Source: Reticulitermes lucifugus
Lineage: Eukaryota; Arthropoda; Insecta; Blattodea; Rhinotermitidae
Assembly: GCA_026260175.1 (NCBI GenBank)
Contig: JAKCWW010005133.1
Span: 3,967 to 30,496, forward strand
Direction: 5' to 3'
DNA: 26,530 nt
Within the stretch, counting starts at the first letter, position 1, and each line of letters opens with the position of its first letter. Under the pieces are notes generated by a model. That model made no database searches, was not told where the DNA came from, and saw only the letters and a program-made list of their open reading frames with translations. Made by a program: the position numbers and the translations under genes. Shown here piece after piece: positions 1 through 9,600 of the stretch.

Positions 1-72
1 AGTGTGATCATGAAACCTCGAACAATGAGGCGGCCTAGGCCCCCAAGGGGCTGTCGAGCCATTAAAAAAAAA
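1..72 (+). mobile_element. 3' end of a tRNA-derived SINE (family A), cut by the window edge
   Basis: The segment aligns by eye with the end of the fuller SINE at 15196-15456. Both share a GTGTGATC block, AAACCTC, AATGAGGCG, CCTAGGCCC and GGGCTGT, and both then run into an A-rich tail (A-run at 62-71 here). Only the tail end lies in the window, so the pol III promoter half is outside it. The spread of mismatches suggests an old or different subfamily copy. A 150-residue open frame that starts here and runs into the next element is not a gene. Confidence 0.75.
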
Positions 73-432
73 GTAGAAAGAAGAATCAAAGCTGATAGTC
101 GTTTGCGCGAATTTATTGTTTACTCCTTACTCTCAGCAGATCCATGTTATAGCTGTCTCAGAGAGCTATCACAAGACTTCATTGGCCCAGTGTGCGTCGC
201 TAGCTCCTCATCCAGTTGCCAGTTTATCTATTTATGTGCCTATTCTCAATTGTACACAGTGTATACCATTCATATCGCCTCTGTGTACTTCATTCATTAT
301 AGGTACCCAAACAACTTGGTGAACGTCTTAAATATTTATGTACTTAATTTTACGCTGTGTTCACCGGGCATCTTGACATTAATTTTCAGTTATTTTAACC
401 AACGAATGCACTTTTTTATTTCTGTTCAATTC

Positions 433-475
433 ACCCTACATATGTTTCGGCTGTGACCCGGCCATCATCAGGGGT
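433..475 (-). ncRNA. Hammerhead-ribozyme-like motif, left arm (inverted copy)
   Basis: This is the reverse-strand partner of the motif at 600-645. CTGATGA lies at 471-465, the extra T at 464, GAAAC at 448-444, and the stem I strands at 475-472 and 436-433. Stem II here reads GGCCG/CAGCC and has one C-A mismatch that the right-arm copy lacks, so this copy is probably the more decayed of the two. Confidence 0.5.
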
Positions 476-599
476 ACGTCGATAAGTTCACTTCACTCTT
501 CACTGGTCCATTTGGTATTATCACAACCGTTACACTGTTCAAGGCTATTATTTACATTTCCAATGTAAATAATAGCCTTGAACAGTGTAACTTATCAAC

Positions 600-645
600 G
601 TACCCCTGATGATGGCCGGGTCACGGCCGAAACATATGTAGGGTG
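600..645 (+). ncRNA. Hammerhead-ribozyme-like motif, right arm
   Basis: Seen in order: stem I 5' strand ACCC (602-605), core CTGATGA (606-612), one extra T (613), stem II GGCCG/CGGCC (614-618, 624-628) with loop GGTCA, then GAAAC (629-633), a self-complementary ACATATGT (632-639), A at 640, and stem I 3' strand GGGT (641-644). In a hammerhead fold, cleavage would fall after A640. The self-complementary stem III region suits the dimeric form reported for short-stem-III hammerheads. The extra T between A9 and stem II departs from the standard core, so activity is uncertain. Confidence 0.55.
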
Positions 646-706
646 AATTGAACAGAAATAAAAAAGTGCATTCGTTGGTTTAAAAAAACTGAAAATTTAT
701 GTACTT

Positions 707-1271
707 TTTTGCCACCAATTTAATTAAAGTGTAATTTGTTTTATGTTTTTGTTTACCCAATGATTTATGTTTCACTTCATTTATCAATAAATATATTAGT
801 TTATTTACTTAGGTGTTCTCAAATATGCCCAAACATATCTGAAAAATCCTGCTTCAAATAGGCCTTATAATGTTATCTGAATTATAAAAATGATAGTCTG
901 TTAAAGATCTGTATTTAAACTAATGCTATTAACTTAGCTGACTCGCTAAGGGGAAAAAATTTGCTTCTGTTCAGGAAGTACCCGTTTCAAAACCCAATCG
1001 GAAAGGTGTCTATCGGTACACTTTAAAATTTATTTCAGTTTCGTTGTGTAAGGTTATCCTTCATATGTAGATTTAATGTGATGATACATAAGCGAAATAG
1101 GTAATTCACCTTCTTTTAATAAGCTATAAAACCACATTTCAGTTTATTGATATATTAGTTGAAATTAAAAACTTCAAATATTAGTAAAATTTACTCCCCT
1201 GCAGGTTGTAGGGAACGTAGATTAATGACGGAGTATCGAAATATATTTGCAGTGTAGGATACACGTGGTGA

Positions 1272-1302
<31 letters not shown>

Positions 1303-3595
1303 AGCTCCATGTCTAGTTATGCTATTATAAATAAAAGGAGAGACTTCGGCTAACACATGATATGATTTTCAATATACAAAGCACAAAACAAATGGAAATA
1401 AATTACCGCTACAAAATTGCCTTAAAGGGGATTAAAAAGGCTGTAATTAAAAACTAAATTAATCATCTTTACAATAGTAATTCCAGTTTGTTGTCTATAT
1501 TTTCAGTCAGTTTAACCAACCGTGATTGATAGAAGCAACATAGAAGATGAGTAAAATGAAGACACTCTAAGCAATACAAATTAAAGTTCACTTCCTTCAC
1601 TTAATGCCTGTGGATAACAAGGTGGAATAAGCCAAAGAAGGACAAAGTTTTCCCAGCACACTCCTGAATCCTTTAAACTAATGACATTTTATCGATCATA
1701 CATTAACAAATATGAATTCAAAGAATAGAAGCAAAAGCTGTTGGAAGGTTCTTTTCCTTAGCGAAGCCGTTACTATGTTGCAACTAATAAAACTTTCAAC
1801 GAAAGTTTCAAAGCTTTTAGTACAAAAAAAGGGAAGCTATTGAGAGATTTTTGAAAAGTTCATAAACAATACAGGAGATTAATTACTCCAGAATCTGCCA
1901 CATACTTTATTATTAATTAATATCCAGAGAGGGGATTCCCCTCTTACTTATTACCCCGCCCACACTGTTTGTTACCAAAGTTTGAACTTTAGAAATCCAG
2001 TTCCGCTAATGCACGCTTTATTGCAGTCTTTTCGTTGTTATCATCATCCGCCTCTCTCTAGGCATAATAGCTAACTCTGTTAGGTCTATGCTGATGCTCA
2101 TTAATGTGATTATTGTGTTGCCCTTTGTGTGGGATACATATGTACTGGAGTCCCTGAGTGGCTTCAGAGCAAACCTGGACCCCACAGTGTTTGTCCCGGA
2201 TCTCTGGACATAGCACCGCAATAAGTATCAGTAGATCTGAACACACTAGAGACGAAAGTCTTGTTATTTTGCTTGCGTCTAATTTATTAATTAACTCACG
2301 AATATGTAACTTGTATCGTGGGTTAAAATATGACTGGAACTTTTGCAACAAGAGTATGGAATATATATTTCCCAAACATTTTATAGTGGCCGATTAGCAT
2401 TGGCCGCGTTAGAGATTGATTGAGTCTATTGTCATAGTCTTGAGCTTTCTGAGAGGGGCGAGAATCTGTGTTGGTTTGTTAACGTATGTGAGAGATCGAG
2501 GATGATAACCTAGCTTCATGATTCTAGACACCATGGAACAACGAATTCCCCAATGGACGAAATGAACTGAAAAGTAGGGCGATTAGTTATAAAAGCAAGA
2601 TACGTCTTATCACTCTGTGCTAATTCTGCGACGCGCATTTAGTGAAGTGTCTTTAATCTTTAATTACTTCCGACTGTCGTTGTTACGTGTTGTTTCGTGC
2701 CATTGAAATAGTCCTGTCAGCGCTACCGTAGGACTTTAGTGCAAGAGTGTGGTACCAGTATACACTTCGTAGCAAATATTTATACTCCTGCAGCTTGGTT
2801 GAAACATTGCCATCATACCACGCAGCAATTTGTAACACATGGTTCATTTAATGTTTGCTTCACATTTTGATTTACTGCATGTGACATTTGAATGTAACCT
2901 TGTGACGCAGCAATATATATCAACAATGTTATTCAAAACACTAGCTTCGTTTCTCTTATTATACGGATACAAAAACATGGATTATAATTCAATCAACTGT
3001 AAAATTATTCTGTCGCTGTTTGTGACGTATTAGTGCTATGCTGCGACAGTGAACACTGCATAACGAATAATTCACTATTCAGTGATGCGCCGTTTTGTGT
3101 CTCTGTCAATGTTGCAGGGTATGGAAACAGGGAATCAAAATATGTATGTAATACGAAATTATATAAAGAGAGCTGAATGATAAATTGTGCTCGTGATAAT
3201 GAATAGAAAGGGAAAGGAAGCAGTCGGTGTACTTTACCTGACTTTATAATGAGTTGATGTTACAAACAATTAAAATTCTTGGCTTGTATTAAAAGCAAAA
3301 TGGCGTCTGGAGGATATACATGTGGGTGTAAAGTATATGGGTCAATGTTAGATAAATATTGCATAAGGATGTGCTCTGGATCCATCTCACTGAGGTGAGT
3401 GTGCATTGGCGGACTGTTTTAGTAATTACATAAGAGTCGGGGGATTTTCTTGGACATTTGTGTGAGTGTTATCTTGGAAATGAAGCTTCTGCTCCGTGAA
3501 TTAGGTTTACTAACACCAGCTAAGAGACTTTTATGTGAAAGGAAACTATAACATTACTGTTTATGCCTACTTTAACGTTTACTTAGTCATAGAGA
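707..3595. other. Non-coding stretch, no gene recognised
   Basis: AT-rich sequence with stop codons in all frames. Open frames at 2018-2221, 2058-2375 and 2158-2397 overlap on both strands, have no recognisable protein character and look like chance. The frame at 2839-3033 is likewise unsupported. One TCA microsatellite is annotated separately. A TATAAAAG string at about 2588 has no coding frame behind it. Confidence 0.6.
1275..1302. repeat. (TCA)n microsatellite, about 9 units
   Basis: An uninterrupted TCA run of 28 bases within ordinary AT-rich sequence. Confidence 0.95.
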
Positions 3596-3832
3596 GTGGC
3601 GTAGCTAGGGATTTTGGCAACCGGGTCAACTTATCGCGATTTCCGCCCCTAAACAATTATGAAATTCAAACAGTTACAATTATTTATCGAATTTATTTGT
3701 ATTTGCGTCAATAATTCAAAGTTTGTTCAGCACAGAGAATCAGATTTTTTCAATTAAGTATTTATTCTACTGCCCATTTTGCTGCCCCTGGGTGACACAA
3801 CTCGCCCTCCACCCCGCACCGCTACCTACGCC
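3596..3832. mobile_element. Non-autonomous DNA transposon (MITE-like) with GGCGTAG terminal inverted repeats
   Basis: The left end reads GTGGCGTAGCTAGGGATTTT. The right end, CCGCTACCTACGCC (3819-3832), is its inverse with a few mismatches (GGCGTAGGTAGCGG on the other strand). The body is about 237 bp with no coding capacity, and the inner side of the right end is C-rich (TGCCCC, CGCCCTCC, ACCCCGC). A second element with the same end starts at 15069. I see no clear target duplication. The superfamily cannot be assigned from this remnant. Confidence 0.55.
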
Positions 3833-4222
3833 TTTAGCCCTAAACATTTTCGAAAGCGTATAGAAGAATGTTTGCTACTTTTATTCAACAACTACAAGTC
3901 GCATGACAAGCAACAGGCGGTACTTATGCACGACCAGGCTGTAGACTTCAGAAACATCAACTGGGAACAACATTTGCGTGGAATGTTGTTTGCAAAATTA
4001 TCAAGTAACCTAAATTAATGCGCTTGGACATTTCTAGGAGATAATATATATCAGTATACATAGTGTGGGACGTTCCACAAACCCTGGAACAAAATGGGCG
4101 AGAACAGAAATACAATATCGGATTGCCCACGAGGACGTGAGTGGCAAACTTCCGACCGGTCACCGGCCATGACGTCTAGCGGCTCACCTGCACAGGCTGT
4201 CCATTTGTGCGACCGCAATGTG
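3833..4222. other. Non-coding stretch, nothing recognised
   Basis: Mixed sequence between the MITE-like element and the 22-bp minisatellite. The short open frames here (for example 3779-4018 plus and 3957-4163 minus) are unconvincing, and the first begins inside the transposon. Confidence 0.55.
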
Positions 4223-4575
4223 TGTCTTGTGCAGAGAAAATAACTGTATTGTGCGGAGAAAATAACTGTCTTGTGCAGAGAAAATAACTGTCTTGTGCGG
4301 AGAAAATAACTGTCTTGTGCGGAGAAAATAACTGTATTGTGCGGAGAAAATAACTGTCTTGTGCAGAGAAAATAACTGTATTGTGCGGAGAAAATAACTG
4401 TCTTGTGCAGAGAAAATAAATGTCTTGTGCAGAGAAAATAACTGTCTTGCGCAGAGAAAATAACTGTCTTGTGCAGAGAAAATAACTGTCTTGCGCAGAG
4501 AAAATAACTGTATTGTGCGGAGAAAATAACTGTCTTGTGCAGAGAAAATAACTGTATTGTGCGGAGAAAATAACT
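4223..4575. repeat. 22-bp minisatellite, 15 full units plus partial ends
   Basis: Full units run from 4237 to 4566 without length change, with partial units on both sides. The consensus is AAAATAACTGT, then A or C, TTGTGC, then G or A, then GAG. The two variable sites are linked: A at site 1 always goes with G at site 2, and C goes with A in all but two units. The minus strand is open for 131 codons (4184-4579) only because the unit has no stop in any minus-strand frame. The repeat peptide has a 22-residue period (three 22-bp units) and is not evidence of a gene. Confidence 0.95.
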
Positions 4576-4856
4576 CCATAATTAATCAGAATTATATTCC
4601 AGATTGTAAAGTCTTAAACTGTCGGAGTACTCCAATCACATGTAAAATTACGAGTATACTGGTAGGCGTGAAGGCGAGTGGAAAAACCGCAACTGCATGA
4701 GCATTAAAGACCACTACTGCTACAGCTCTTGGATATACCACCTCGAAAATCAAAGAATTGGAACATCAAAGCTGAGAAAGATTAAAATGAGTTTTGTGGA
4801 AATTTAGTAAAGAGAAAGGGGCTGGGCTGAAGTTAATTAATCATATATGATATAAC

Positions 4857-5095
4857 GGAGTGAAGGCCAGTGAAGTTGACTGAAGTGGTCGTATTTAACA
4901 CATGTTGGTGTGAAGGGAACTGAAATGGATTGAAGTGAATTTACATAAGACGTAGTTGACAGAAGGACGGTGAAGTTGATTGGACTAATATATAAATCTC
5001 TATAATAGGGTGCAGGGCAGTGAAGGGGGTTGAATTGCACATACATAAGATGTAATGGTGTGTAGGGTAGTGGAGTAACTTTTATGAGATAGAAT
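4857..5095. repeat. Degenerate 50-bp tandem repeat, about 5 units
   Basis: Units start near 4857, 4907, 4957, 5009 and 5057, with lengths of about 50, 50, 52, 48 and 39. Each begins with a form of GGTGTGAAGG, followed by AGTGAAGTTGATTGAA and an AT-rich half containing ACATAAGA. The divergence between units is large, so the array is old. A minus-strand open frame at 4837-5103 simply reads through it. Confidence 0.75.
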
Positions 5096-5103
5096 GGTGG
5101 CAA

Positions 5104-6384
5104 TTTTTTAGGTTTGCAGATTTTCAGATTTTTACAAGAAAATGTAAGTTGGCTTTTCGTTTACTTAGATAGTAAATTCATTGTTGAGTTTTTTGTACGT
5201 CAAGTATTGCCCTGTTGAGGCACCATACTAATTTGGAGCATTCGTGACTGAGGATATTTACCAGAAAATATGCTTGAACCCCCTAATTAATTTGTCGTAG
5301 TAAGGTTTTAATTTTCACATAATTTGTACCTTGTGAAACATCGAGTGACACCTGACTGAATTTCTTCTTTTCTACAAGGTTTACAAATACTGTAATTATA
5401 TTCCTTTATACCTTAACCCCCAACATCACTTAAAAAGTACCGCAGAGACCTGAAATAATACACACAGAAATTCTATTTATTCTTATATCGATATCATGAG
5501 TTACGAATGACGCTGAGATAGGTGGTGCACATATATCAAAGTACAAGACATTTCTGAGGAATTTAATAAAATTTGCTTTGAATGTAATCGACACCTCAAA
5601 CCCGTGTATTTATTTTTTGTGTGTACATTTATGTATGCTGATACTTAACACTGAAATACGAAATATCCTCAACGCAAGTCCACAAATACTATTTTTTTCA
5701 AGAATTTAACGATATAATTCTGAAACTTAACAAACGTAAAGAATATATGACCGCAATTTTATGAAATTCTAAAATCAGCATTTTCTTCAGCTATTTGTTG
5801 GATGTGTAAAACTGCTAATTACATGACGAAGGCCTTCTTCAAACGTATAATGTGTATTTTGTAAGGCGGTAGTCAGAGAGAGAAATTATTTTGTTAAAGA
5901 GCCAGTGAAACCAAGCGTTCACATGCCTTCTAATTGGTTCTATATCCTCTTCATGCTCGTACTTTGGCTTCTCTACCGCAAGCTATTTTATATGTCGACT
6001 GAAGTGGCTGTCTGCGAAACACTCGAACTGAAGGGCCTGGGAGTCACAGGCCTGTCTCACAAATGTTCCCTTCCAATACCCTTAACTTTCTCGTGTTGCT
6101 TTCCATCCTTCTATCTCGCTATTGATTGCACTCAATTTACTCGCAGAGGTTGCGAATTCATTCATTAATATTTAAGCAACAAGTGAGAACATGAGCTGGT
6201 AACATTAATAACTCCACTGCAAGAAGAGATAAGTAAACAAGACAGAGACAGATTGGTAATTTATATATTAAATGAAAGACTTTTCTAAATTATGTGAAGT
6301 GTCTTTTGTGCTTACTGCTTTCAGAACGTTCAAGATGAGAGTAGTGGAGTTGTTGGATTTCACTAATACATACTTTAATACTTA
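5104..6384. other. Non-coding stretch, no gene recognised
   Basis: AT-rich sequence. The 87-residue plus frame at 5905-6168 has a hydrophobic start (YILFMLVLWLLY) but no recognisable domain and no supporting features. I treat it as a chance frame. Confidence 0.5.
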
Positions 6385-6432
6385 TAGGTTGGTATTTTAA
6401 TGGTCATATGTTTCGACGTTTCCTGCACCTAT
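6385..6432 (-). repeat. Fragment of a Penelope/hammerhead-like terminal sequence, reversed relative to the LINE tail that follows
   Basis: On the minus strand the sequence reads AGGTGCAGGAAACGTCGAAACATATGACC, shown here only in part, then ATTAAAATACC. The CGAAACATATG block resembles the 3' half of the motifs at 600-645 and 21002-21045. The CTGATGA half is missing, so no complete fold can be drawn. Its reversed position just before the LINE tail at 6495 mirrors the layout at 20530-21098. Confidence 0.35.
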
Positions 6433-6494
6433 TAGTGTTTAGATATAGATATATGCGTTTCGGTAGCACGATAAAAAAGAGATGCAAGGTGTAC

Positions 6495-6979
6495 ACATGA
6501 AATTAAATCCAGGATTACCATGGCAAAAGCAGCATCCAGCAAGAAGAAGACTGTTTTCACCAGCAAAATTACACCTCATTTGAAGGAAGAAACTAGTAAA
6601 GTACCACATTTGGAGCGTAGCTTTATATGGTGCTGAAACGTGGACACTTCGGAAAGTAGATCACAAATACGTGGAAAGTTTTGAAATGTAGTGATGGAGA
6701 AGAGTGGAGAAGGTCAGTTGTACTGATCGTGTGAGAAATGAAGATGTATTCACAGAGTCAAGGAGGAGAGGAATATCTACATACAATAAAAAAGAAGAAA
6801 GGCTAACTGGATTGGTTACATCTTGCGTAGAAACTGCCTTCTAAAACATGTTTTGAAGGAAAGATACAGGGAAGGATAGAAGTGACGGGAAGACGAGGAA
6901 CAAGACGTGAGAAGTTACTGGATGACCTTAAGGAAAAGAGGAGATACTGGAATTTGAAGGAGGAAGCACCAGATCGAGT
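6495..6979 (+). pseudogene. LINE (non-LTR retrotransposon) ORF2 C-terminal pseudogene, family 1
   Basis: Translated across frames, the region spells the conserved tail downstream of the reverse transcriptase domain: IKSRITMAKAA, then LYGAETWTLRKVDHKYVESFEM, then EKVS.TDRVRNEDV (cut short here), RRKANWIGYILRRN-like wording, TGRRGTRREKLLDDLKEKRRYW and finally LKEEAPDR. Several frameshifts and stops interrupt it, and no open frame is longer than a fragment. The 5' end is truncated, as is common for LINEs. The 3' end stops before the LWRTRFGRGYG ending kept at 20657-20740. Clade assignment (RTE-like or L2/CR1-like) is uncertain; the family-level call rests on memory of similar insect proteins. 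Confidence 0.8.
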
Positions 6980-7740
6980 AAAGGTGTCCTTGTGACACCG
7001 CGAGGGCGTAGGGGAATTGAAGATACAGCTCCACTCTTTCTTAACCTCAGTACTACATAGAGATAATGGGTCAGTTCTACGTTCTAGCCGCCCTGGTACC
7101 CATTAAATAGTAGACTGGATGACCACATAGCCGTTATGGACGTTGTGGGGGAGAAAAATCTCGTGACATGTCATTCCAGGGGTCGTGCAATGATTTCTCT
7201 GTCGTCCGGCCCAAGCCTAGTCATTATATCGACCGAGCTATCCGTGTTCATTAAATTATTTTTGTTTTTAAAAACAACTGCTGCAGAATTATCACAAAAC
7301 TTTCCTACGTGTAGGAATATACTACATCTGAACTCACAATGAACTCTTGAAACTTTAAACAAGGGCGTGTTTCAGGCGTAGAATTATTTGAACGTTTTCC
7401 GAGCGAACCGACATGTTTAAGCTGTAAGAGCTTGCATAAACTACTTCACATATGTAGGCCTATGTCTCTAGAATAGATTTACCCACAAATTCTACATATG
7501 ACACGTTTCGTATATCCTGCAGTTACAAGTTCAACTCAACGCCTCTCAAATTTTCTGTACGTTTTCCTCTCCATAGTGACAAAGGACACAATGTAAAACG
7601 TTCTAATTATAATGTACCACTCATACATGTTTTAACGCAGTTTCCCTTGGGAAATATTATGGACCAAATACATTCGTATTACTTCAGTTTATGCGGTGAA
7701 GACCCGTCTGATAATCGGCCACGTACACGCAATAAACACC
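6980..7740. other. Non-coding stretch, no gene recognised
   Basis: Right after the LINE pseudogene the sequence departs from the expected coding end. Opposing 68- and 63-residue frames at 7136-7342 and 7171-7362 overlap on both strands and match no family I know. Confidence 0.5.
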
Positions 7741-7820
7741 TAGCAAGTTAGTAAAGCGGTAACACTTCTGGCTTATGATCAGGAGGTGACGGGTTCGAAA
7801 CTCAGGCAGCACAACAACTA
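7741..7820 (+). mobile_element. tRNA-derived SINE relic or pseudo-tRNA
   Basis: A GTTAGTAAAGCGG stretch stands where a D-arm/A-box would be. It is followed by an anticodon-arm-like hairpin (TCTGG, loop CTTATGA, TCAGG) and by GGGTTCGAAACTC, a good B-box. Acceptor and T stems do not close well, and no CCA-side acceptor is visible, so a functional tRNA is unlikely. A decayed SINE head is the simplest reading. Confidence 0.45.
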
Positions 7821-8282
7821 TTCCGTTTGAAGTTTTTCGTACCTTTCCTAAGTTTCTACAGACATGCCGGGTTAGTAGTGCAAAAGAATTTACGAACACT
7901 TCCAAATAATTACGCACTGTTCAACCCGCTACTCTAAGCTGTAGAGGGTGTACCTAGATGAATGTGCCGTATTCGGGAGAACGTTCCGTCGGGTAAATTA
8001 CTGCCATATTACCAAACATACCTATATTCGTTACGAAGAAAATTTCAAGATAATTTTTCAAGCTTGACAGCTGTTCCACATTATTGATTATTAAATATAT
8101 ATTAAAGCGAGGAGGAATTTGTAGTTTCTGTAATGTTAACCGCTGTTCTAAACATGTAATTAACATTTCGGTGACATAAAGACATAATTCAGCCAGACAA
8201 TTCGTTTAGTTTAATAAAAATCGTCCTTAGGGGTTCTAAGTACTTTACATAGCACACTCGCGACCGCATAATTTGGCTTGGC
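7821..8282. other. Non-coding stretch, nothing recognised
   Basis: AT-rich sequence between two SINE-type elements. The minus frames at 7684-7917 and 7954-8166 show no recognisable domain. Confidence 0.5.
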
Positions 8283-8295
8283 TATCGGCTCAAGG

Positions 8296-8576
8296 GTGGG
8301 CCGGTATATCGTAGTCGGTATAGCGACTGGCTACGGGCTGGACGGTCCGGGGATCGAATTCCTGTGGGGGCGAGATTTTCCGCACCCGTCCAGACGGTTC
8401 CTTGGGCCCACTCAGCACCCTATGCAATGGGTACCGGGTCAATCCTGGGGGTAAAGAGGCCGGGGCGTGGCGTTAACCACCCACCTCATCCAGTTCCGAG
8501 GTTAAAGAAAGGGTAGTGTTGTCCCTCTACTCCCCCTCTGTGCCTTCATGGCAGGTTATAGGGCGAAATTAATTTT
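8296..8576 (+). mobile_element. tRNA-derived SINE (family B), near full length
   Basis: The head reads GGGCCGGTATATCGTAGTCGG, a mutated form of the head at 26472 (GGCCGGGATAGCTCAGTCGG, whose A-box is intact). The shared block GCTACGGGCTGGACGGTCC and the B-box GGGGATCGAATTCC follow. The body runs on through a C-rich 3' region (CTCTACTCCCCCTCTGTGCC). A 13-bp flanking direct repeat with one mismatch (TATCGGCTCAAGG at 8283-8295, TATCGGCTCGAGG at 8577-8589) marks the insertion site. Pol III would transcribe it from the internal promoter; LINE machinery in trans is the usual mobiliser. Confidence 0.85.
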
Positions 8577-8589
8577 TATCGGCTCGAGG

Positions 8590-8834
8590 ACGGAGCTGCG
8601 CAGTGTGCGAGTAATACGTCGAGTTAGGCAGGTACAGTATGTGGAACCGCAAGAAGACCACATTCTTCTCGCATCATTATGTCCGTAAACCTTTACCTTC
8701 GGATATTGGTATATCTGGTTATGTCGATGTAAATTAACCCAAGAAACGTGTTCACGAAGTGTGGCATATTCCTCCTGATAAACCCTGTGTAACTTGTCAT
8801 TAAATAAACGACGCATAAACAATGGAAGTAACAT
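8590..8834 (-). other. Unassigned open stretch next to the SINE, possible old repeat
   Basis: The minus strand is open for 92 codons from 8834 to 8556, and its C-terminal end reads into the SINE flank. The peptide contains SWVNLHRHNQIYQYPK and SSCGSTYCTC, which look less random than most frames here and remind me of dispersed repeats in insect genomes. I cannot name a family and no start context supports a gene. Confidence 0.2.
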
Positions 8835-8858
8835 ATGTAAAGGTATCTACCACAGCAT

Positions 8859-8877
8859 GATGGTGATGATGATGATG
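8859..8877. repeat. Short (GAT)n microsatellite
   Basis: GATGGTGATGATGATGATG, an interrupted GAT run. Confidence 0.8.
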
Positions 8878-9487
8878 CCTTTACTCGTATTATAGGTAGG
8901 TATTCTTTTACGATGAATTGTAGAAGTAAATCCTTGGCCCAGTTTGAATGTGCCTACAGGGAATGAATATGCTTACAACGTAAGAGAAAGGTCTGTTATG
9001 GGGGTGAGCCACAGCTAGCGATGTTTTAATCAGCTCTGCCTGTAGAAGCAGGCTGGTGTGGTTATTAATTTTACCCTGGAGACGTGTTCTTTTCTACTCT
9101 GGATGCTGCGCGTTTTAAACACGTGTTATCGTAAAGGCAAGCTTTTTATCGTGGTCTTTCATTACGTCTCTTTTTCTCTTTGCTTTTTTATTCTTCTTCT
9201 TCATCTTCATGTCTACCTTCCTGCAAAGCGTTATATAGGGTGCATGATGACGCTTCCAATTTTCATTGGCTTAATTGCTTTCCGGGTGATCAGACTTTCT
9301 GTCGGTAGAGAGACGATAAGAGGCACCGTGAGAGGGTTGCCTAGAAAGTGCTAGAGAGATTTTGTGGCCTAAGAGGGCTCTCTATCTGATCGTATGGAAA
9401 GGAAACAGGAGGGTTTTCGATGTGATTTAACTCGTCTGTAACTGTGGTCTTTGGTGTTTGTGTGTGCGTGTGTATGTGTGTCTGTAG
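8878..9487. other. Non-coding stretch with a short GT-rich tract
   Basis: Contains a 98-residue plus frame (9058-9354) with a hydrophobic, CTT-rich middle and no domain. A GTGTGTGCGTGTGTATGTGTG tract lies at about 9460-9481. No gene is supported. Confidence 0.5.
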
Positions 9488-9489
9488 AC

Positions 9490-9600
9490 GCAGTCATTGT
9501 AACACTAGACTGTAAGCTGCACGACTGAGTTTGATTTCCGGGTTTGACAAGCAATATTCTCTTTGTCACAGCGCCCAGAACCAGATCTGGGGCCAAATGA
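9490..9600 (+). mobile_element. Possible tRNA-derived SINE relic
   Basis: The segment ACTAGACTGTAAGCTGC, followed by GACTGAGTTTGATTTCCGGG, looks like an anticodon arm plus a mutated B-box (GAGTTCGATTCCCGG expected). No head, tail or target duplication is clear. Confidence 0.3.

Larger units (their letters stand above)
346..694. mobile_element. Fold-back retroelement remnant, Penelope-like candidate, with inverted hammerhead-like ends
   Basis: The left arm (about 381-486) is the reverse complement of the right arm (about 591-698), with only a few differences. Nested inside is a perfect 30-bp palindrome (529-558 and 562-591, loop 559-561). The left side has about 42 extra unpaired bases (487-528). 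The 12-bp sequence ATTTATGTACTT occurs at 334-345 and again at 695-706, like a target-site duplication around the whole insertion. Each arm carries CTGATGA...GAAAC. Penelope-like elements are known to carry hammerhead ribozymes in their terminal repeats and to have inverted 5' copies. No reverse transcriptase or GIY-YIG sequence is present, so the family call is an inference. Confidence 0.55.

Noticed and set aside
4..456. 150-codon open frame, the longest in the window
   Set aside because: It begins in a SINE tail and ends inside the fold-back arm. The peptide has no domain, and its length is a chance result.
2587..2625. TATAAAAG string that could be a core promoter
   Set aside because: No coding frame or recognisable transcript follows, and such strings are frequent in AT-rich DNA.
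4184..4579. 131-codon minus-strand frame with a repeating peptide
   Set aside because: It is explained by the 22-bp repeat, which has no stop in any minus-strand frame.
5905..6168. 87-codon frame with a hydrophobic N-terminus, possible signal peptide
   Set aside because: There is no domain, conserved motif or promoter support; hydrophobic stretches are common in AT-rich chance frames.
7741..7820. Functional tRNA gene with an isoleucine-like anticodon loop
   Set aside because: Acceptor and T stems do not close; a SINE relic or pseudo-tRNA fits better.
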